Source of the DNA: Dermacentor variabilis | Lineage: Eukaryota > Arthropoda > Arachnida > Ixodida > Ixodidae | Reading direction: 5' to 3' | Assembly: GCF_050947875.1 (NCBI RefSeq) | Contig: NC_134572.1 | Location: 130,360,605 to 130,424,604 of the forward strand | Length of the DNA stretch: 64,000 bases | Shown: positions 21,365 to 33,036 of the stretch, in pieces | Numbering within the stretch: position 1 is the stretch's first letter | Layout of the letters: the number at the start of each line of letters is the position of its first letter | Notes under the pieces: model-generated | What the model was told of the DNA's origin: nothing | The model's database searches: none | Seen by the model: only the letters and a program-made list of their open reading frames with translations | Translations under genes and position numbers: made by a program

Positions 21365-21480
21365 TTCCAGAGAGCTGGAAGAGAGAGAGAGGGGAATGTA
21401 GGAAGGCAGGGATGTTAGGCAGTCAAGAGTCTGGTTGGCTACCCTACGCTGGGGGAAGGGAGAAGGGGAAGAGAGAGAAG
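21365..21480 (-). mobile_element. 'Leu-Thr-Ser-Leu-Pro' retroposon tail, long copy
   Basis: On the minus strand it reads as a CT-rich tail with CCAACCAGACTC and AACATCCCTGCCTTCC. It is related to the shorter copies at 24003-24063 and 62258-62320, which share AACCTCCCTG(C/T)CTTTCC. Inferred to be the 3' end of a tick LINE or SINE. It abuts the RTE fragment that begins near 21496. Confidence 0.45.
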
Positions 21481-22166
21481 GTGTAGATACGTAAAATGCC
21501 AACATTATACTAATACACAAGAAGGGAGACATTAAACAATTGAAGATCTATAGGTCTATTAGCTTGTATTCAGTATTATATAAAACATTCATCAAGTAGG
21601 AGGATTGCTTACTCCGCCCCTGTATTGCACAAATTATCTGCGACGTCTCTTCACCGTCTAAAGCTGTTGCAGGCTCGGAGTTTACGAGTGTGTCTAGGAG
21701 CTCCGTAAGCTACATCCGGTCATCTCCCTTTTCCAGAAGCGCGGGAACAACATTTCGCCGTAATTCGCAGCCTGGAAACACGCCGACGTCTCTTTTGAAC
21801 TAACTTATCACTCTGATAGAAAACCGTCCGGCTGCACAGATACACGCCATGTTTCAAGACAATAAATCACGACTTCCACGATTAATCTTATGGCACTCAG
21901 ACCTCTGCTACCCACCACGGCTTCTGCAGGCGCCGAAAGTAGAAACATCAATCGAAGGCCTTAAAAATAAAAGCGACGTTTCCTGATTAGCAGCGAAACA
22001 ATTAGCATTACATCAGCCATTTGACAAGTACCAGGAATCTATTCACGTCTTCACGGATGGTTTCGTAATAAAAGAAAGTACGACTGCAGCTTATGTTATA
22101 CCATCCGTACAGGTAGAGTACGCTTGTTGAGTAGGACCCACATCGTAACCAACAATAGCGGAATTA

Positions 22167-22433
22167 GTGGCAATCCTCCAAGCTACTTACTTTATCAAAA
22201 CATATGAGAAACCAACAAAGTGGGTAATTTTTACGGACTCCTTATCGGCTTTAGCATGTCTTGAAAATATTGATGACAGCCAACCACACGCACGAATAAC
22301 ATACGCTGCAGTGAACAATTTCACCCAACTAATGAAAGAAAACATCTATTGGGTTCCGGGACATGCTGGTATAGCAGGAAACAAATTAATGGACTCGCTG
22401 GCAAAATCGACCCATAAAGATGCAGAAATTTAA
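22167..22433 (+). pseudogene. LINE RNase H domain remnant
   Basis: An 89-codon open stretch holds the second and third RNase H blocks: TDSLSAL (the second acidic residue) and WVPGHAGIAGN with the following K-DSLAK. The first block (FTDG, near 22050) lies upstream and is cut off by stops at about 22125 and 22150. It belongs to the nested I-type LINE. Confidence 0.75.
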
Positions 22434-22541
22434 CTCCTTTTTTCACCAAAGGACATGAAATGCATATTGAGAGAACTAAAGAAGGACTTGCGTGGGTCAA
22501 CCTGGTTTAATGAAACTACTAAGGAATCAATTCTTTAGGAA

Positions 22542-22865
22542 GTGGACCCTCAACTCAAATACGAGCTGGATGAAGAACTTTCGAAAAGCCCCGAGACACT
22601 AATTCATCGAATGCGTCTTGGCAGATCATACACCAAACATTTCTTATGTCGCATAAAATGGGCTTCTTCCCCGGTTTGCTCTTGTGGCCACGACGATGAG
22701 GAAGTTCCTCATCTACTCCTCAAATGCCCCACATACGCGACGCAAAGACGGCAGCTTGAACAAGAGCGACACTCCATTGATGCTCACCGACTTTTCTCAC
22801 TCGCAGAATTGCTGGGCACATGGCTATCGAAAATATCACAGCAAAAAGCAATGAACGCATTTTAA
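22542..22865 (+). pseudogene. LINE C-terminal domain with CCHC-like finger
   Basis: A 108-codon open stretch has HRMRLGRSYTKHFL, then CSCG and PHLLLKCP, the Cys/His pattern that ends many I-superclade ORF2 proteins. It is separated from the RNase H by a stop at about 22432 and a second stop near 22538. Confidence 0.72.
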
Positions 22866-23233
22866 CATTTTTACGAAGAGACAGGCAGCCTTAACAGGTA
22901 CTAGATATCGCCCTGAATAGTCGCACGATGTTACTGTAACTTTATTATGTTATTTGTAATTATTAGTGCATGCATAATAATTATGCTTTTTCTTTTGTAT
23001 TCTGTCCATGCGCTATTTTATCTCTGTGTAATTCCTCATCTGTTTACATGATCATCTCACTCTACATCATAACCGCTTCTGTGTGTTTGTGACTTTGTTC
23101 ACAATTTCATTGTGGTGTAACTTCCATTTGCTTTCTATATTTATATGCTCATTGGTGGATTTCTGACCCTATGATGTGGTTTCGTTTTCTTACATATATA
23201 CTTTATATTGTTGTTTGTGCGATGCGAAAAAGG

Positions 23234-23262
23234 AGTAGCCATCACCATTATAAGGTGACTAC
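23234..23262 (+). repeat. 3' UTR hairpin of the I-type LINE
   Basis: GTAGCCATCACC and GGTGACTAC form a stem around ATTATAA, about 30 nt before the inserted LINE ends. Related hairpins with the same flanks occur at 44263-44337 and 59186-59226. Confidence 0.65.
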
Positions 23263-23996
23263 GTCTCTTTCATTTATTTTCATTTCGATAAAAAATATTC
23301 ATCAAGATAACTTTTAATAGAATCAGGGCAACACTTGGCTTCAATCAACCAACAGAACAGGCTGGCTTCAGGACGGAATGTTCTACAATGGATCACATCC
23401 ATGTCGTCAATCAGCTAGTCGAGTATTCTGTGAAGTACAATCAACCTCTCGATATGGCTTTCATGGAGTATCAAAGCGCATTTGATTTATTTGAGTTGCA
23501 TCAGTAAGAGTCATTGCGTACTCAAGATACATACGAGCACATCTTGGAAAATATGTACAAAGATTCCACAGCAACCTTGGTTCTCCGCAAGAAAAGTAAG
23601 GAAAGGGGTCAGGCAAGGAGACAATCTCTCCAATGCTATTCACGGCATGCTCAGAAAAAGTATTCGAGCTATTAGACTGGGAAAGATTAGTAGTTGGGAT
23701 CAAGGGCGAGTACCTGAGCACCATCAGTTTCCAGATGGCATTGTCTTGTTCACCAACACTGGCAACGAATTAGAAGAAATGATTGAGGACCTTAACCGAG
23801 AAAGTGCAAGGGTGGGGTTGAATGCTGTTCACCTGGAGAGAAAGATAATGTTCAGTAGCTTCTCAAGTTGTCAAGGAAACAAGAATTCAGGATCACCAGT
23901 CAGCTTCAAGAGTCTGTACAGGAATAAGTTCATCTAGGCCAGTCACTCATAGAGGACGTTGATCATGTCGCTCATAGGGGACGTTGATCATGAGAA

Positions 23997-24063
23997 TGGC
24001 AAACCGGTTAAGCTAAACTGGTTAACCTCCCTGCCTTTCCTTCTCCACTTTTTCCTTCCTTCC
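23997..24063 (+). mobile_element. 67-bp retroposon-tail insertion
   Basis: It is bracketed by the 13-bp direct repeat TTGATCATGAGAA (23984-23996, 24064-24076). The insert contains CTGGTTAACCTCCCTGCC and a CT-rich end. The target duplication shows a true retroposition into the RTE relic, of an extremely 5'-truncated copy. Confidence 0.8.
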
Positions 24064-24645
24064 TTGATCATGAGAAGGAAACTTACAGAATTGAGAATAA
24101 ATTCGGTTTGGAGAGCATATGGCAGACATTGTCAGATCCTGACTGAAAGCTTACCAATAAATTTCAAAAAGAAAGGTGAACAATGAGTGCATTCTACCTG
24201 TGCTTGCATAAGAGGCAGAAACTTGGAGATTGACAAAGGAGCTCGAGAACGAGTTAAGGACCGCGCAAAGAGCGATGGAACGAAAATTATTAGGCGTGAC
24301 GTTAGCACACAGAAAGACAGCGGAGTGGATTAGAAAGCAAACTGGAATAGCCGATATTCTAGCTAACGTTAAGAGAAGAACTGGAGCTGGGCAGGTGATC
24401 TAATGGGTAAGTTAGATAACCGGTGGACCATTAAGGCTACGGAACCGGTGGCAAGAGAAGGGAAGCGCAGTCCAGGACGGCAGAAGACTAGGTGGTGTGA
24501 CGAAATTAGGAAACTCGCAGGCGCGAGTTGAAATTAGTTTGCGCAGGGCAGGGGTAATTGGAGATCGCAGGGAGAGACCTTCGTCCAGGCAGTGGACATC
24601 AAAATAGGCTGGTAATAACAATGATGGTGGTGATGATGATGAATT

Positions 24646-25401
24646 CTCAGGAAATTGCCGGTTACTTTCATAACGTAAGCGGATTGTACTCTGAAATGCC
24701 ACCTAAATAACGCCATATGCTAATAACGTGCTAGCACACATCTACTCGATATATGACAATAATCACTGCGCATTGAATTCCCATAGAAAGCTCACATTTA
24801 GGGTTGCTGTTAAAGGTCGAGGCATGGTAGGTTTGCGACGAGTAATGTACTGCTACGAGCGAAAATCTGGACACCACAGATGTGGCGAAAATTTTTTAGT
24901 TTTTTTTGTTTGGCAACGATGCAAGCTGAGCGAAATTTGGCTGTGCAGCCTACATGCGGCCGTGCGACTAACCCAACGAATACAGATAACTTCACGTGGT
25001 ATTGCTGTGTTTCAATAAATTTAAGTTCACTTGCTGGTAAAAACAAATTTAAATTCATTTGCTGAAAAAAGTACCCGTAAACAACAATGACAAAGATAGA
25101 AAGGTCGCGGTGTCTCTTGTGGACTTCTGAGCACAGGCAATTCACAGACGACGCATGGCAACGCCTCGGGCGCCTCAAACCCATCAACACTTACGCAGAG
25201 GACAGAACCAATTGGCGCAATAAAATCATGACAAACAAGGGGCACACGGGCGCGTCCGAATGAGACATGCTTTTCCGCTCCAACTAATGAGTCGTTTCTC
25301 AAGTTTCTTGAACAAAATGGCAACGCTGTACAGCTGGCCTTGCACTGCTAAAGATCTTGTTTTAACACGGTCCCTTTCTTGTTGTTTCTTTGTTTCACTA
25401 G
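24646..25401. other. Unassigned intergenic DNA or intron
   Basis: No feature recognised. The last ~35 bases form a pyrimidine tract leading to an acceptor at 25400-25401. If the downstream exon is real, this is intron sequence. Confidence 0.4.
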
Positions 25402-25726
25402 GCTGTGAAATGTGCTTTCAATCACGATGTAGAAGAAGCGGAGTAACAGCCAAACCAATTCTCATCCCACTTTACGTTGACGATGGAAAACGGCGACAAG
25501 CAAGCGGCTCGTGTCCTCTGTATTGTCGTTTCCGCTGTAGCTGCAAGGATGGCCGGCGATGCCCGATCGGAAAAATGTTGTACCGATGTCTGCCATCAAA
25601 CAAAGTTTTGCTCTTTCCACCTCTTTCATGTGATGTAATTACGCCCGACGACCTGAAATGCGACAGCGATAGATGTGCAGAAGTGATGTTTAATATGGAA
25701 TGTGCCCTTGACGATAGAAATATGCG
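25402..25726 (+). CDS. Candidate exon, cysteine-rich secreted-type protein
   Basis: I do not recognise the family. Seen: an excellent 3' splice site (pyrimidine-rich tract then TTTCACTAG) precedes a 325-nt open stretch read in phase 1. It encodes about 108 residues with 13 cysteines, including CEMC, CPLYCRFRCSC and KDGRRCPIG. A good donor, GCG|GTAAGA, ends it at 25726; the alternative is that it is terminal, with the TAA at 25728-25730. Phase-1 entry is common where a signal-peptide exon precedes a secreted domain. No signal peptide is visible in the window just upstream, so exon 1 would lie further 5'. It could be a chance frame: nothing but splice signals, length and cysteine content supports it. 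Confidence 0.35.
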
Positions 25727-28465
25727 GTAAGACATTAAAACAAAAAGGGAACCTCGGTGTGACGACTTCTCACTTGAATTTTTTTCTGACAAGATGATGG
25801 CGGAGGTATTACTGCAGCTGTCAACGATAAGCTTTCCCTTGGTCATCGGGTTGATGCACACAAGCTGTGGAATGTAAACGACTGAACAAATTTTTGGCTT
25901 GCATATGTAATCACGTTCGCAATATCAAACTGCGTCTTCAGAGCAGGCACTGATGTACACATACGCTGAGTTGTTTGCACTTGTCTGGTACAAATACACT
26001 GCGGTTTGTCAAGCAATATGAAATCACAAAATCTTGCTGCTTCTTACACAAGTCACAAGTGAATACAAGGTAGGACTAAAAATAATTTGCACTTCGCTCT
26101 TACACGGCTAAATTTTTGTGCAGTACTTGTCAACATTTGGAGACGTTTTCTACATTGAACTCTGCGATGGAGGAGGAGTGGAAAGAAATGACGAACAAGG
26201 TTCGCGAATGTAACTTGCCAAGTATGCACTACTAGGTAGACCTGAGTTGTAACCTGTGTGTTGCCTGCCTGTAATCCGAAGACTGTCGCTACGTGCAGCT
26301 TCTACACGTCTAATTTTCTAACACGGACCACCTCAATCAGCGCCATGTCTTGTAATTATACTCTAATATTGCGGTATTTCCCTGTGTACCTTTAGAACGC
26401 GTACCAATTTCTTTTCACCTCCGTGTGCCATCAGTAAATTTTTTTCTAATTACATCTTGAAAATCGCATAGACGGTGCGTGTTTTCATCTGCGAGAAAAA
26501 AAAAAGGGAAATGGTCGCCAATGCCATGGGATACAATTGTCAAAGTAAGCGAATAGCTTATGTGTACACACTAGCAGTACCTTCAAATTATACTGCCGAC
26601 GTCGATATGGTGATCGACGTCAGTTCTGACGGTGTTCGATGATGACGTCACAAATGATCGCCGACATCTTTTTGTTGACGGGACGGCACCGTGACAACGA
26701 CCTAGGCGGCACGATGACAACATAAAGACGCCAGTTCGACGACGACGATGCGCTGAGGGCAGCGAACCCTCGCTTTCTTTTCCGCTCGCTTACTCCGCGG
26801 ACGCCTTACGTGCTTCCGTGAGTTCGCTTAAGAATCGTACAGATGCCAGCCACGCACTGTGCGTTATCAGCGACTGTCTCCAGAGATGGAAAAAAAGAAC
26901 TAAAAAACACAGTCTGTCAGTTGTACGCATATCTTTTATTTTTTTTTAATTATTTCACGATATTTTAGCACAAAATTTTCTGCGCTTCCCACCCTCGAAC
27001 AGGGGCGTCTTGTTTTCTTCTAAGCTGTCGAAACCGAATGCTTCCCGAGACAGGTGCATTAAACGTATCCAAACGCCCCGTTCTCTTCACGTACTTTCCC
27101 TCTAAACATTTTAGAAAGCCCCGAGGGCAGGTCAAACGGGAAGCGAATTTTACTTATTCATGCGTCGTTCGCATAAAGTATCACCTGTGCGAGAGGGTCT
27201 CTCAGCGATGTCCAGAAAGAATTAGCGGCGCGTGAATAATGCACTATGTAATTAAGGCCCCGGTGTTCAGGAGGGTCACCGCTGTTCTTAGGCAGCGGGT
27301 CGTAAAACATGTGTGCCACTAAGCTTATCAGCAAAGAAGGCCTGCATATTGCATGGGCCTAGGTGGACCGCGTATGCTACGAGTTGTCTCGCGCGGCAAG
27401 AACAGCTTGGTTCTTCGGAACGAATTGCACACGGCGGGGCTAAATGATGGGTCTCGGAAATGGAGTTCTTTTAAACTTGCTGCTGCTCCTCAGCGCCGAA
27501 CAGTAGAGCCTCTTACACGGGCTACACTTTCTTATTCTGATTAAGGGAATAAGATAGGACCGTTCAGCCGCTATAAATAAGTATGCCATTCTGAAAGGTG
27601 CCTTTGAGGAAAGAAAATATAATCTAGGTGTGATTTATTTTTTACCATAACGCGCTAGCAGCACCACCGTGTTGTTTAGTCTCTAAGTACTTAAGAAGAT
27701 AAGCCAAGATTACCTTAATGAAAAGGTTAGAGTTTTCGAATGCTCTTCCGTGTCGTGTAGTCACAAAAAAATATGCAGCCGCCTCGTTCCTTTAATTTTG
27801 CCAACGAAGAAGACATACAGTAGTGCGCGATGATCGCAAATATTTAAATTGCCGCGCTCGTGCATTGTAGTAACATAGACCAGGCGATCGTTTAGAGCAG
27901 GATGGCTTTGCATGCGCGAAGCTCGAAAATGTTGATGACTGAACGCCGTGTAAGCCTATGGTATTCCTGACGTGGCTCAGGTTGTTTGTGTTACTCGCTG
28001 GTTGGCGCAGTTTATCATAGCCATGACTATTATACTCACACACGAAAGACACATTGATATTACGCTATTGGATTTTATGTATGCAGACAGGACACTGGCG
28101 GGGACAGAAAGGTGAGGTTTGCACGGCAAGCGCTGACTCTTACCCGTATGCTATACTGCAAGCCTAAAAGCGCAGAAAAAGACGCAGACAGGGACACGTA
28201 CGGGATAAAACCAGCGTAGTCGGTCAGCTAGGATTTTATTTAAAACGTGTGACCATAATATATGCAGCATGAAAGAAACCAGGAGACAAGATCAGACTGA
28301 CAAAAGATTAATGAATCTGTTCCAACTCGCCGAACACTCCACTCTTTTGCAACAGCGTTTCTTGTTTCTTGCCTTTCGCGGATGTTGCACATTCTGTTAA
28401 TTTAACCGGCGGCTGTTTTCGTTAAAGTGCAAGTACGCTTTAAGTCTAGCTATGTCTCCACCTCG

Positions 28466-28495
28466 CCCCCCCCCCCCAAAAAAAAGGGGGGGGGG
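28466..28495. repeat. C12-A8-G10 homopolymer foldback
   Basis: Twelve C, eight A and ten G in direct succession. The C and G runs can pair as a hairpin around the A loop. Confidence 0.95.
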
Positions 28496-28978
28496 TAACG
28501 ACTGGGCGATTTCTTGCAGAAAATTGGATAGAATTGCCTAGAAGCAATACTTAGCATGATAGTTAACTTGGAAATTGAAATACTGCAAACACGATTAGGT
28601 GTTCAACGCTAGTGGATCAAAATGCTGCCATCGAAGAGTCAAGCGTTGCTGTCACCAACTAAACTTCATGAATAGGAGAATGGCTATGCGCCGAAAATAA
28701 TATGGTGCGCTCTCAAGAGGCACCTTGTGGTAAGATGGCGCTTCTGGCATTAAATGAGTACCGGCCATTCCCACGCGCAAAATCACTCTGCCATAGTTTG
28801 GGACACATATATTCCGATTCGCATATAGAGCAATATTTAGGTGGCGCACATACGTATCGTTGATGCTGGCTGCTAGGCGCCAGTTCTAAGGGGGCGACGA
28901 CTTTCTACGCTCTTATTTTTTTAAAGTTCATTCCGCCCTTTCCCTTTCTCTGCGTACGGTAACAAACGGGGTTCAACC

Positions 28979-29072
28979 CCTGTAACATCCTTGCCTTCCT
29001 TTTATCCTTCCCTGTAACATCCTAGCTTTCCTTTTATCCTTCCCTGTAACATCTTAGCTTTCCTTTTATCCG
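28979..29072 (+). repeat. 32-bp tandem repeat, three units
   Basis: Units with CCTGTAACATC and CCTTTTATCC recur at 28981, 29013 and 29045, exactly 32 bp apart, with a few substitutions. Confidence 0.9.
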
Positions 29073-31774
29073 TTCCGCGCTCTCTGTATATCGGGCATGT
29101 GCCGATGTAAAGTGCGCGCACTTGAGAAAGAGAAAACTGAAATGAAGCTAGGTCAGAGCGCGGCGGCGTAATGGAGAAAGCAATGTTCTCCAAAAAACAC
29201 AACCAGTGAAAGCTCTCGCAAAATCAGTTTTTTAGTTTTCATTCTTAATGGGTTAGCATTAGGAATGTCAAAGTGAAAAAAAAAATTATGTGTGAGAAGT
29301 GGGGGAAGCCGGGGGAAGACCACAACTGACCGTCGTCTGCTCCGGACCGCAGTCAGTGGCACTTGGTTCCTCGAGGAGGCAGGACGTGGTGGCGAGTAAG
29401 CTCCCATAGACAATACTTTGCAATGTGGCTCACGTGGGTTAAATCATGGATCCGGGACCCAAAAGAAGTGTGACGTAATGCTACCGCATTGCTCATGCAT
29501 TGAGCGCTAAGTCGCCACAGATTTTTCCTCGTTTTCTTTTTCTTTTTAACTATTTATCTATTTAACTATCAATGCATCTCTGCAGAGCGGCAGAAACTGC
29601 CAGAAGGCGTCTGCGGAACAGTTATCTGAAAATGGCTCCAGCTAAAAACTGCGTTTATCGTGTCAAAGAAGGTCGCGCAATCTTTGCTTCCTGAAGAGGC
29701 AATGATTGATGCTGAAATAATACTACCAATTTGTGTTTTCTTTTCTGCTTTTAATTTTGTCTTGGCGTCCTGTTTAGAAGTGCATTTTGGGCGTCCTCTA
29801 CTAAGTAAGATGGACTAAATATGCTAGAGGTTCGAGAGGCTTTCACATTTGAGCATAACCGCATATATAGATACATATAAATGGTTTAATAACGGTAGTA
29901 GTATAGAATGGGTTAAAGTTGCGAAAAAGAAGATATAACTCAGTATTGATACTCGCGGGCAATTCGCTCGTCTGCTTTAAAAATATTGGCACATTTGCTT
30001 TTCTAGTAAAATTGTTGAAAAATAATTTTGCAATGGCTGCTACTTTGTTTGTACTTAAATTCTGCGGAAAGATCGCATTGTGCGTCCTGGATCGCTCAGC
30101 ATAACATTTGGCATGGTTACTTCCCTTGTTTGTTTTTTTTTCATCTTGGGGGAGTCTAGCTGCTTCCCTCTAGTCCATGCCAAGCTGCCCCTATAGCATA
30201 AACTTGTGTTGCCGCCTGTCGGCAGCTGTGTAAAGCATATGTACCGGGAGAGCTGCCTCGTCTTCCATAGAAGTAGATACCACGCGGCAGCTTGACTTTC
30301 GCTTTCTATTTTTGTAATCAGGCTCTTACCAGAAAAATAACGAAAGTAGAGTTTTGCAGGAATATATTATCAGTGTACAAAGTGTTTATTTTTTTTAGTG
30401 ATCATTTAAGCAAGTGAGAAAAACTGAACAAGCAAATAAAGTATTCTAGGAGCAAGTTTTCCGAAGCGTTATGTTTAATAAATTTCGAAAGAAAAAGGGG
30501 CAGTTCATAGGCTCAAGTTCGGCCTGCGCGTTTTCGGATGCCCGTTCAACTCAGGTCTGAGGGCTCCCCACTATGAAGCACTGAGAGGTCTTTTGCTCTG
30601 TCGTACTGTGCCATTGTATTAAATACTGCAGCGTTAGAAAGCACGTGTTTAGCGAAGCACACATACAGTTCTGCGGGGGGGAGGGGGGGCGAGATGGCGA
30701 GAGTTACGGCTTTTGTGTTCAGAATGTCTTGTACACTTTTGTTTTCATTTTTAAAGCTTTTTTTAAAACCACTAAATTCACTACTTCTGACAAATGTCTA
30801 CTCGTCATTTGCCCTTCATAAATGATAGTAATAAATAAAGAGTGGCCGAACTAGGCACAAGCTGAAAGGGTTTTGTTCAATCTTACTTCAAACCGGAGAG
30901 AACAGTGGCCAGTTGAAAAGGCACCACAATCAAATGTGGCGACTTCAAGAACGTTTCCTCGATTTCAGAAATCTTTCGTTCTAGCTACTAAGCAACCGCG
31001 CCTATCGCTGCTATCTTCTCATCGACCCCACTATTTCTTTTCATTCTTTGCTTTCGCGACCACATCCTGGTTTCAGAACAGAAGGAACTTGGCGTCGGTG
31101 TACGTTATTCTTGGAAAGGAAGATTAAAGTAGCAAAGCATCAGGGGAAATGCCGAAAGAAAGCCGCTAGAGCGACTAGTCGACGTGGCTTTTTCGACGGT
31201 TACACGCCCGGGGCGACTCGTGTGTTCTTTCATCGCGGCGCTCCCCTTCGCCCTGAGCGAGCAAGTGAGACGGCGCATGGTGCTTCTCAATGTATAGTGG
31301 CGTGTCCGTGGGCTCCCGTAGTGTCTGCGCAAGAAAAAAAAATAAAGACGTTCAAATAAGAATGAAGCACGCGCAAGCACGTCATCGCGACCAAGCGCCC
31401 TGGGGTATCTCTAGGAGAGCGAGAAAGACTCCGCCCCCACCTCCCGCCCGCCTTACATCCGCCCGTTTGCTCACGCTTCGCTCTCTGCGGCACGACCTCC
31501 ATAGAGAACATTTTGCATGCCTTGCTGCTCTGGTGATCCGGCTGCGGCCCAGCGAACGTATTGAAAGGTCCCTAATTCTGCCTTCGTCAGCGGAATTCAC
31601 CCTTCACCTTCTAAGGTTCACTCGTCGTACAACCCTCCCAGACATCCGTATTCTTCATATTGTCTATTTCATCCCGCGGCTGGAACGGAGCCCCGATTCT
31701 AAGATGAAGTGAAAACAAGCATTATCGGTAGCTATGCGAGCTTCGCAAGCACAGAGTGTCGTATAGGAAGACTT

Positions 31775-31778
<4 letters not shown>

Positions 31779-31841
<63 letters not shown>

Positions 31842-31858
31842 TGTGTGTGTGTGTGTGT
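31779..31858. repeat. (TA)30 / (GT)9 compound microsatellite
   Basis: An uninterrupted TA tract of about 61 bp (31779-31839) is followed, after a single C, by GT repeats to 31858. Confidence 0.97.
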
Positions 31859-32487
31859 CTTCTGTCCGTTCGTTGCGGTCGCAACTTTTTTTTCGTTCGC
31901 AATATTCGGAACTCGTTTTTCATTCTTACAAACATTTCTTTAGGCAGCGCATGGTTCGCTGAAAAGTGTCACCGCATCTTTTATTTTTAATACTGTCTCG
32001 CGAAATCTGCTGCTATGTTAAAAGCTGCTGAGCATGTGCTCTTGCACGCTCGACAGGTTTGGAACCGTCGGTCTGATGACAACGAGAGCGAGGAATGGTG
32101 AGGTTTGATGTTAGCAATCGAAAAAGCTATGTCACGAGGTCACTGCTCCGCCTTCCGTTACGTTTAAGCGAAGGAGAGACGATATTGAAGGAACAGACGG
32201 AGAAACGGGGGTTGGCAATATGCGAGTAATGGTTGCGATGGAGCGGAAAGAAAAGAAAGAAAACAGAATAGAGGCGAGTCTTCGCGTGGGCAGCGTTCAT
32301 TCAGCTATTCAAGTGCGCTAAGGTGGAAGCGATCTGCCTTGTGCAGTATTTGTTTTCTTTCGAATTCCTCCCGCATTTTTGTATGTTTTTTTTTTGCTTC
32401 GCTTCCGTTTGCCCGGTGAGATGACGTTTCTTGTGTGTGTCTCCCGGAAGAACCCGATCTTTTGACAGAAGAATTTGCAAGAGAGGA

Positions 32488-32503
32488 GGGGGGGGGGGGG
32501 GGG
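32488..32503. repeat. G16 tract
   Basis: Sixteen consecutive G; other G runs lie at 30677-30690 and 35480-35493. Confidence 0.95.
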
Positions 32504-32760
32504 CGTTGCGAAGCGCGTATTCCCTCCGATAGGTGCAAGAGGACAGCACGCTACAAAAAATAAATCAGAACGGATGAGGAATCTGGATTCCATAGCTGCG
32601 TACACTCTTGGAGTGGTTTCGTTTCGAAGCGGGGATATTGAAAACTTTTTTAGCAAAATTTTTATTTGCGGTAGCGGAATTTCTTTCGCTCCTTCCTTTT
32701 TTCATTTGGTGGAAATCTAAGAGAGGTTGTCGCGAAATCCAAGGTATTCTTTATTTGCAG

Positions 32761-33036
32761 TCGGTTTCTCTGATCGCGCTCGCTACAAGCTTTGTCACGC
32801 AGTCTGCACTGTCAGTCCCGATTCCTGCTCCTAAGTATCCGACATGTTATGCTTTTTACCAACAGATCCGTCCATCCTGCGCTGAATATTACAACGCTGC
32901 CATACGATATTACCGGCCTGTTGACGCTGACTTGTATACAAAAATGTGCGTATGCTGCTTATACGCGTACAACGCCACCAGGCCGCATTGTTCTATTTGC
33001 CGGATCTATAACCCGTGCTGCTGTCGTACCACGTAG
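32761..33036 (+). CDS. Candidate terminal exon, secreted cysteine-rich peptide
   Basis: Family not recognised. Seen: a clean acceptor (TATTCTTTATTTGCAG) is followed by 91 codons in phase 0 ending at TAG 33034-33036. The first residues (SVSLIALATSFVTQSALS) form a hydrophobic stretch with a plausible cleavage after small residues, as in a signal peptide whose start Met lies on an upstream exon. The mature part is about 70 residues with ten cysteines, including KMCVCC and NPCCC, and one N-glycosylation motif (NAT). This layout fits small tick secreted peptides in general, but no match to a named family can be claimed. The frame stays open upstream of the acceptor to 32608, so a non-spliced reading exists. 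No AATAAA lies close downstream. A chance frame cannot be excluded. Confidence 0.4.
   Translation, partial: SVSLIALATSFVTQSALSVPIPAPKYPTCYAFYQQIRPSCAEYYNAAIRYYRPVDADLYTKMCVCCLYAYNATRPHCSICRIYNPCCCRTT

Larger units (their letters stand above)
21597..23291 (+). mobile_element. I-type LINE 3' fragment with RNase H, nested in the RTE relic
   Basis: A 15-bp target duplication brackets it: AAAACATTCATCAAG (21582-21596) and AAAATATTCATCAAG (23292-23306), 14 of 15 identical, and the RTE frame continues across. The insert has the RT C-terminal block (ARSLRVCLGAP near 21670), an RNase H domain from VFTDG (about 22050) through IFTDSLSALACL to WVPGHAGIAGN (about 22370), and a C-terminal CCHC-like finger (CSCG...EEVPHLLLKC, near 22680). 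Stops and frameshifts in the RNase H show it is dead. RNase H plus this finger fits the I superclade (I, R1, LOA). It is 5'-truncated, as most LINE copies are. Confidence 0.82.
21496..24645 (+). mobile_element. RTE-type LINE relic, interrupted twice
   Basis: Left piece 21500-21598 reads ...LIHKKGDIKQLKIYR, SISLYSVLYKTFIK. The right piece resumes at 23292 with KIFIKITFNRIRATLGF, then AGFRTECSTMDHIHVV, KVRKGVRQGDN and a 3' domain with EAETWRLTKE, MERKLLGV and GRQKTRWCDEI-like text. These are the palm and C-terminal blocks of RTE-clade reverse transcriptases. The catalytic F-A-D-D box reads F-P-D-G (near 23734), and stops and frameshifts occur, so it is inactive. The 3' end is a (TGATGG)-type tail at 24625-24645, as RTE elements usually have. 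Interruptions are listed separately. Confidence 0.8.
25727..32760. other. Unassigned intergenic DNA with simple repeats
   Basis: No gene recognised in 7 kb. It contains a C12-A8-G10 tract (28466-28495), a 32-bp triple repeat (28979-29072), a long TA/GT microsatellite (31779-31858) and G16 (32488-32503). The AC/GT-rich, CGACG-rich block near 26590-26760 is low complexity. Confidence 0.45.

Noticed and set aside
31709..31990. Tyr-Ile repeat frames on both strands.
   Set aside because: Translations of the (TA)n/(GT)n microsatellite.
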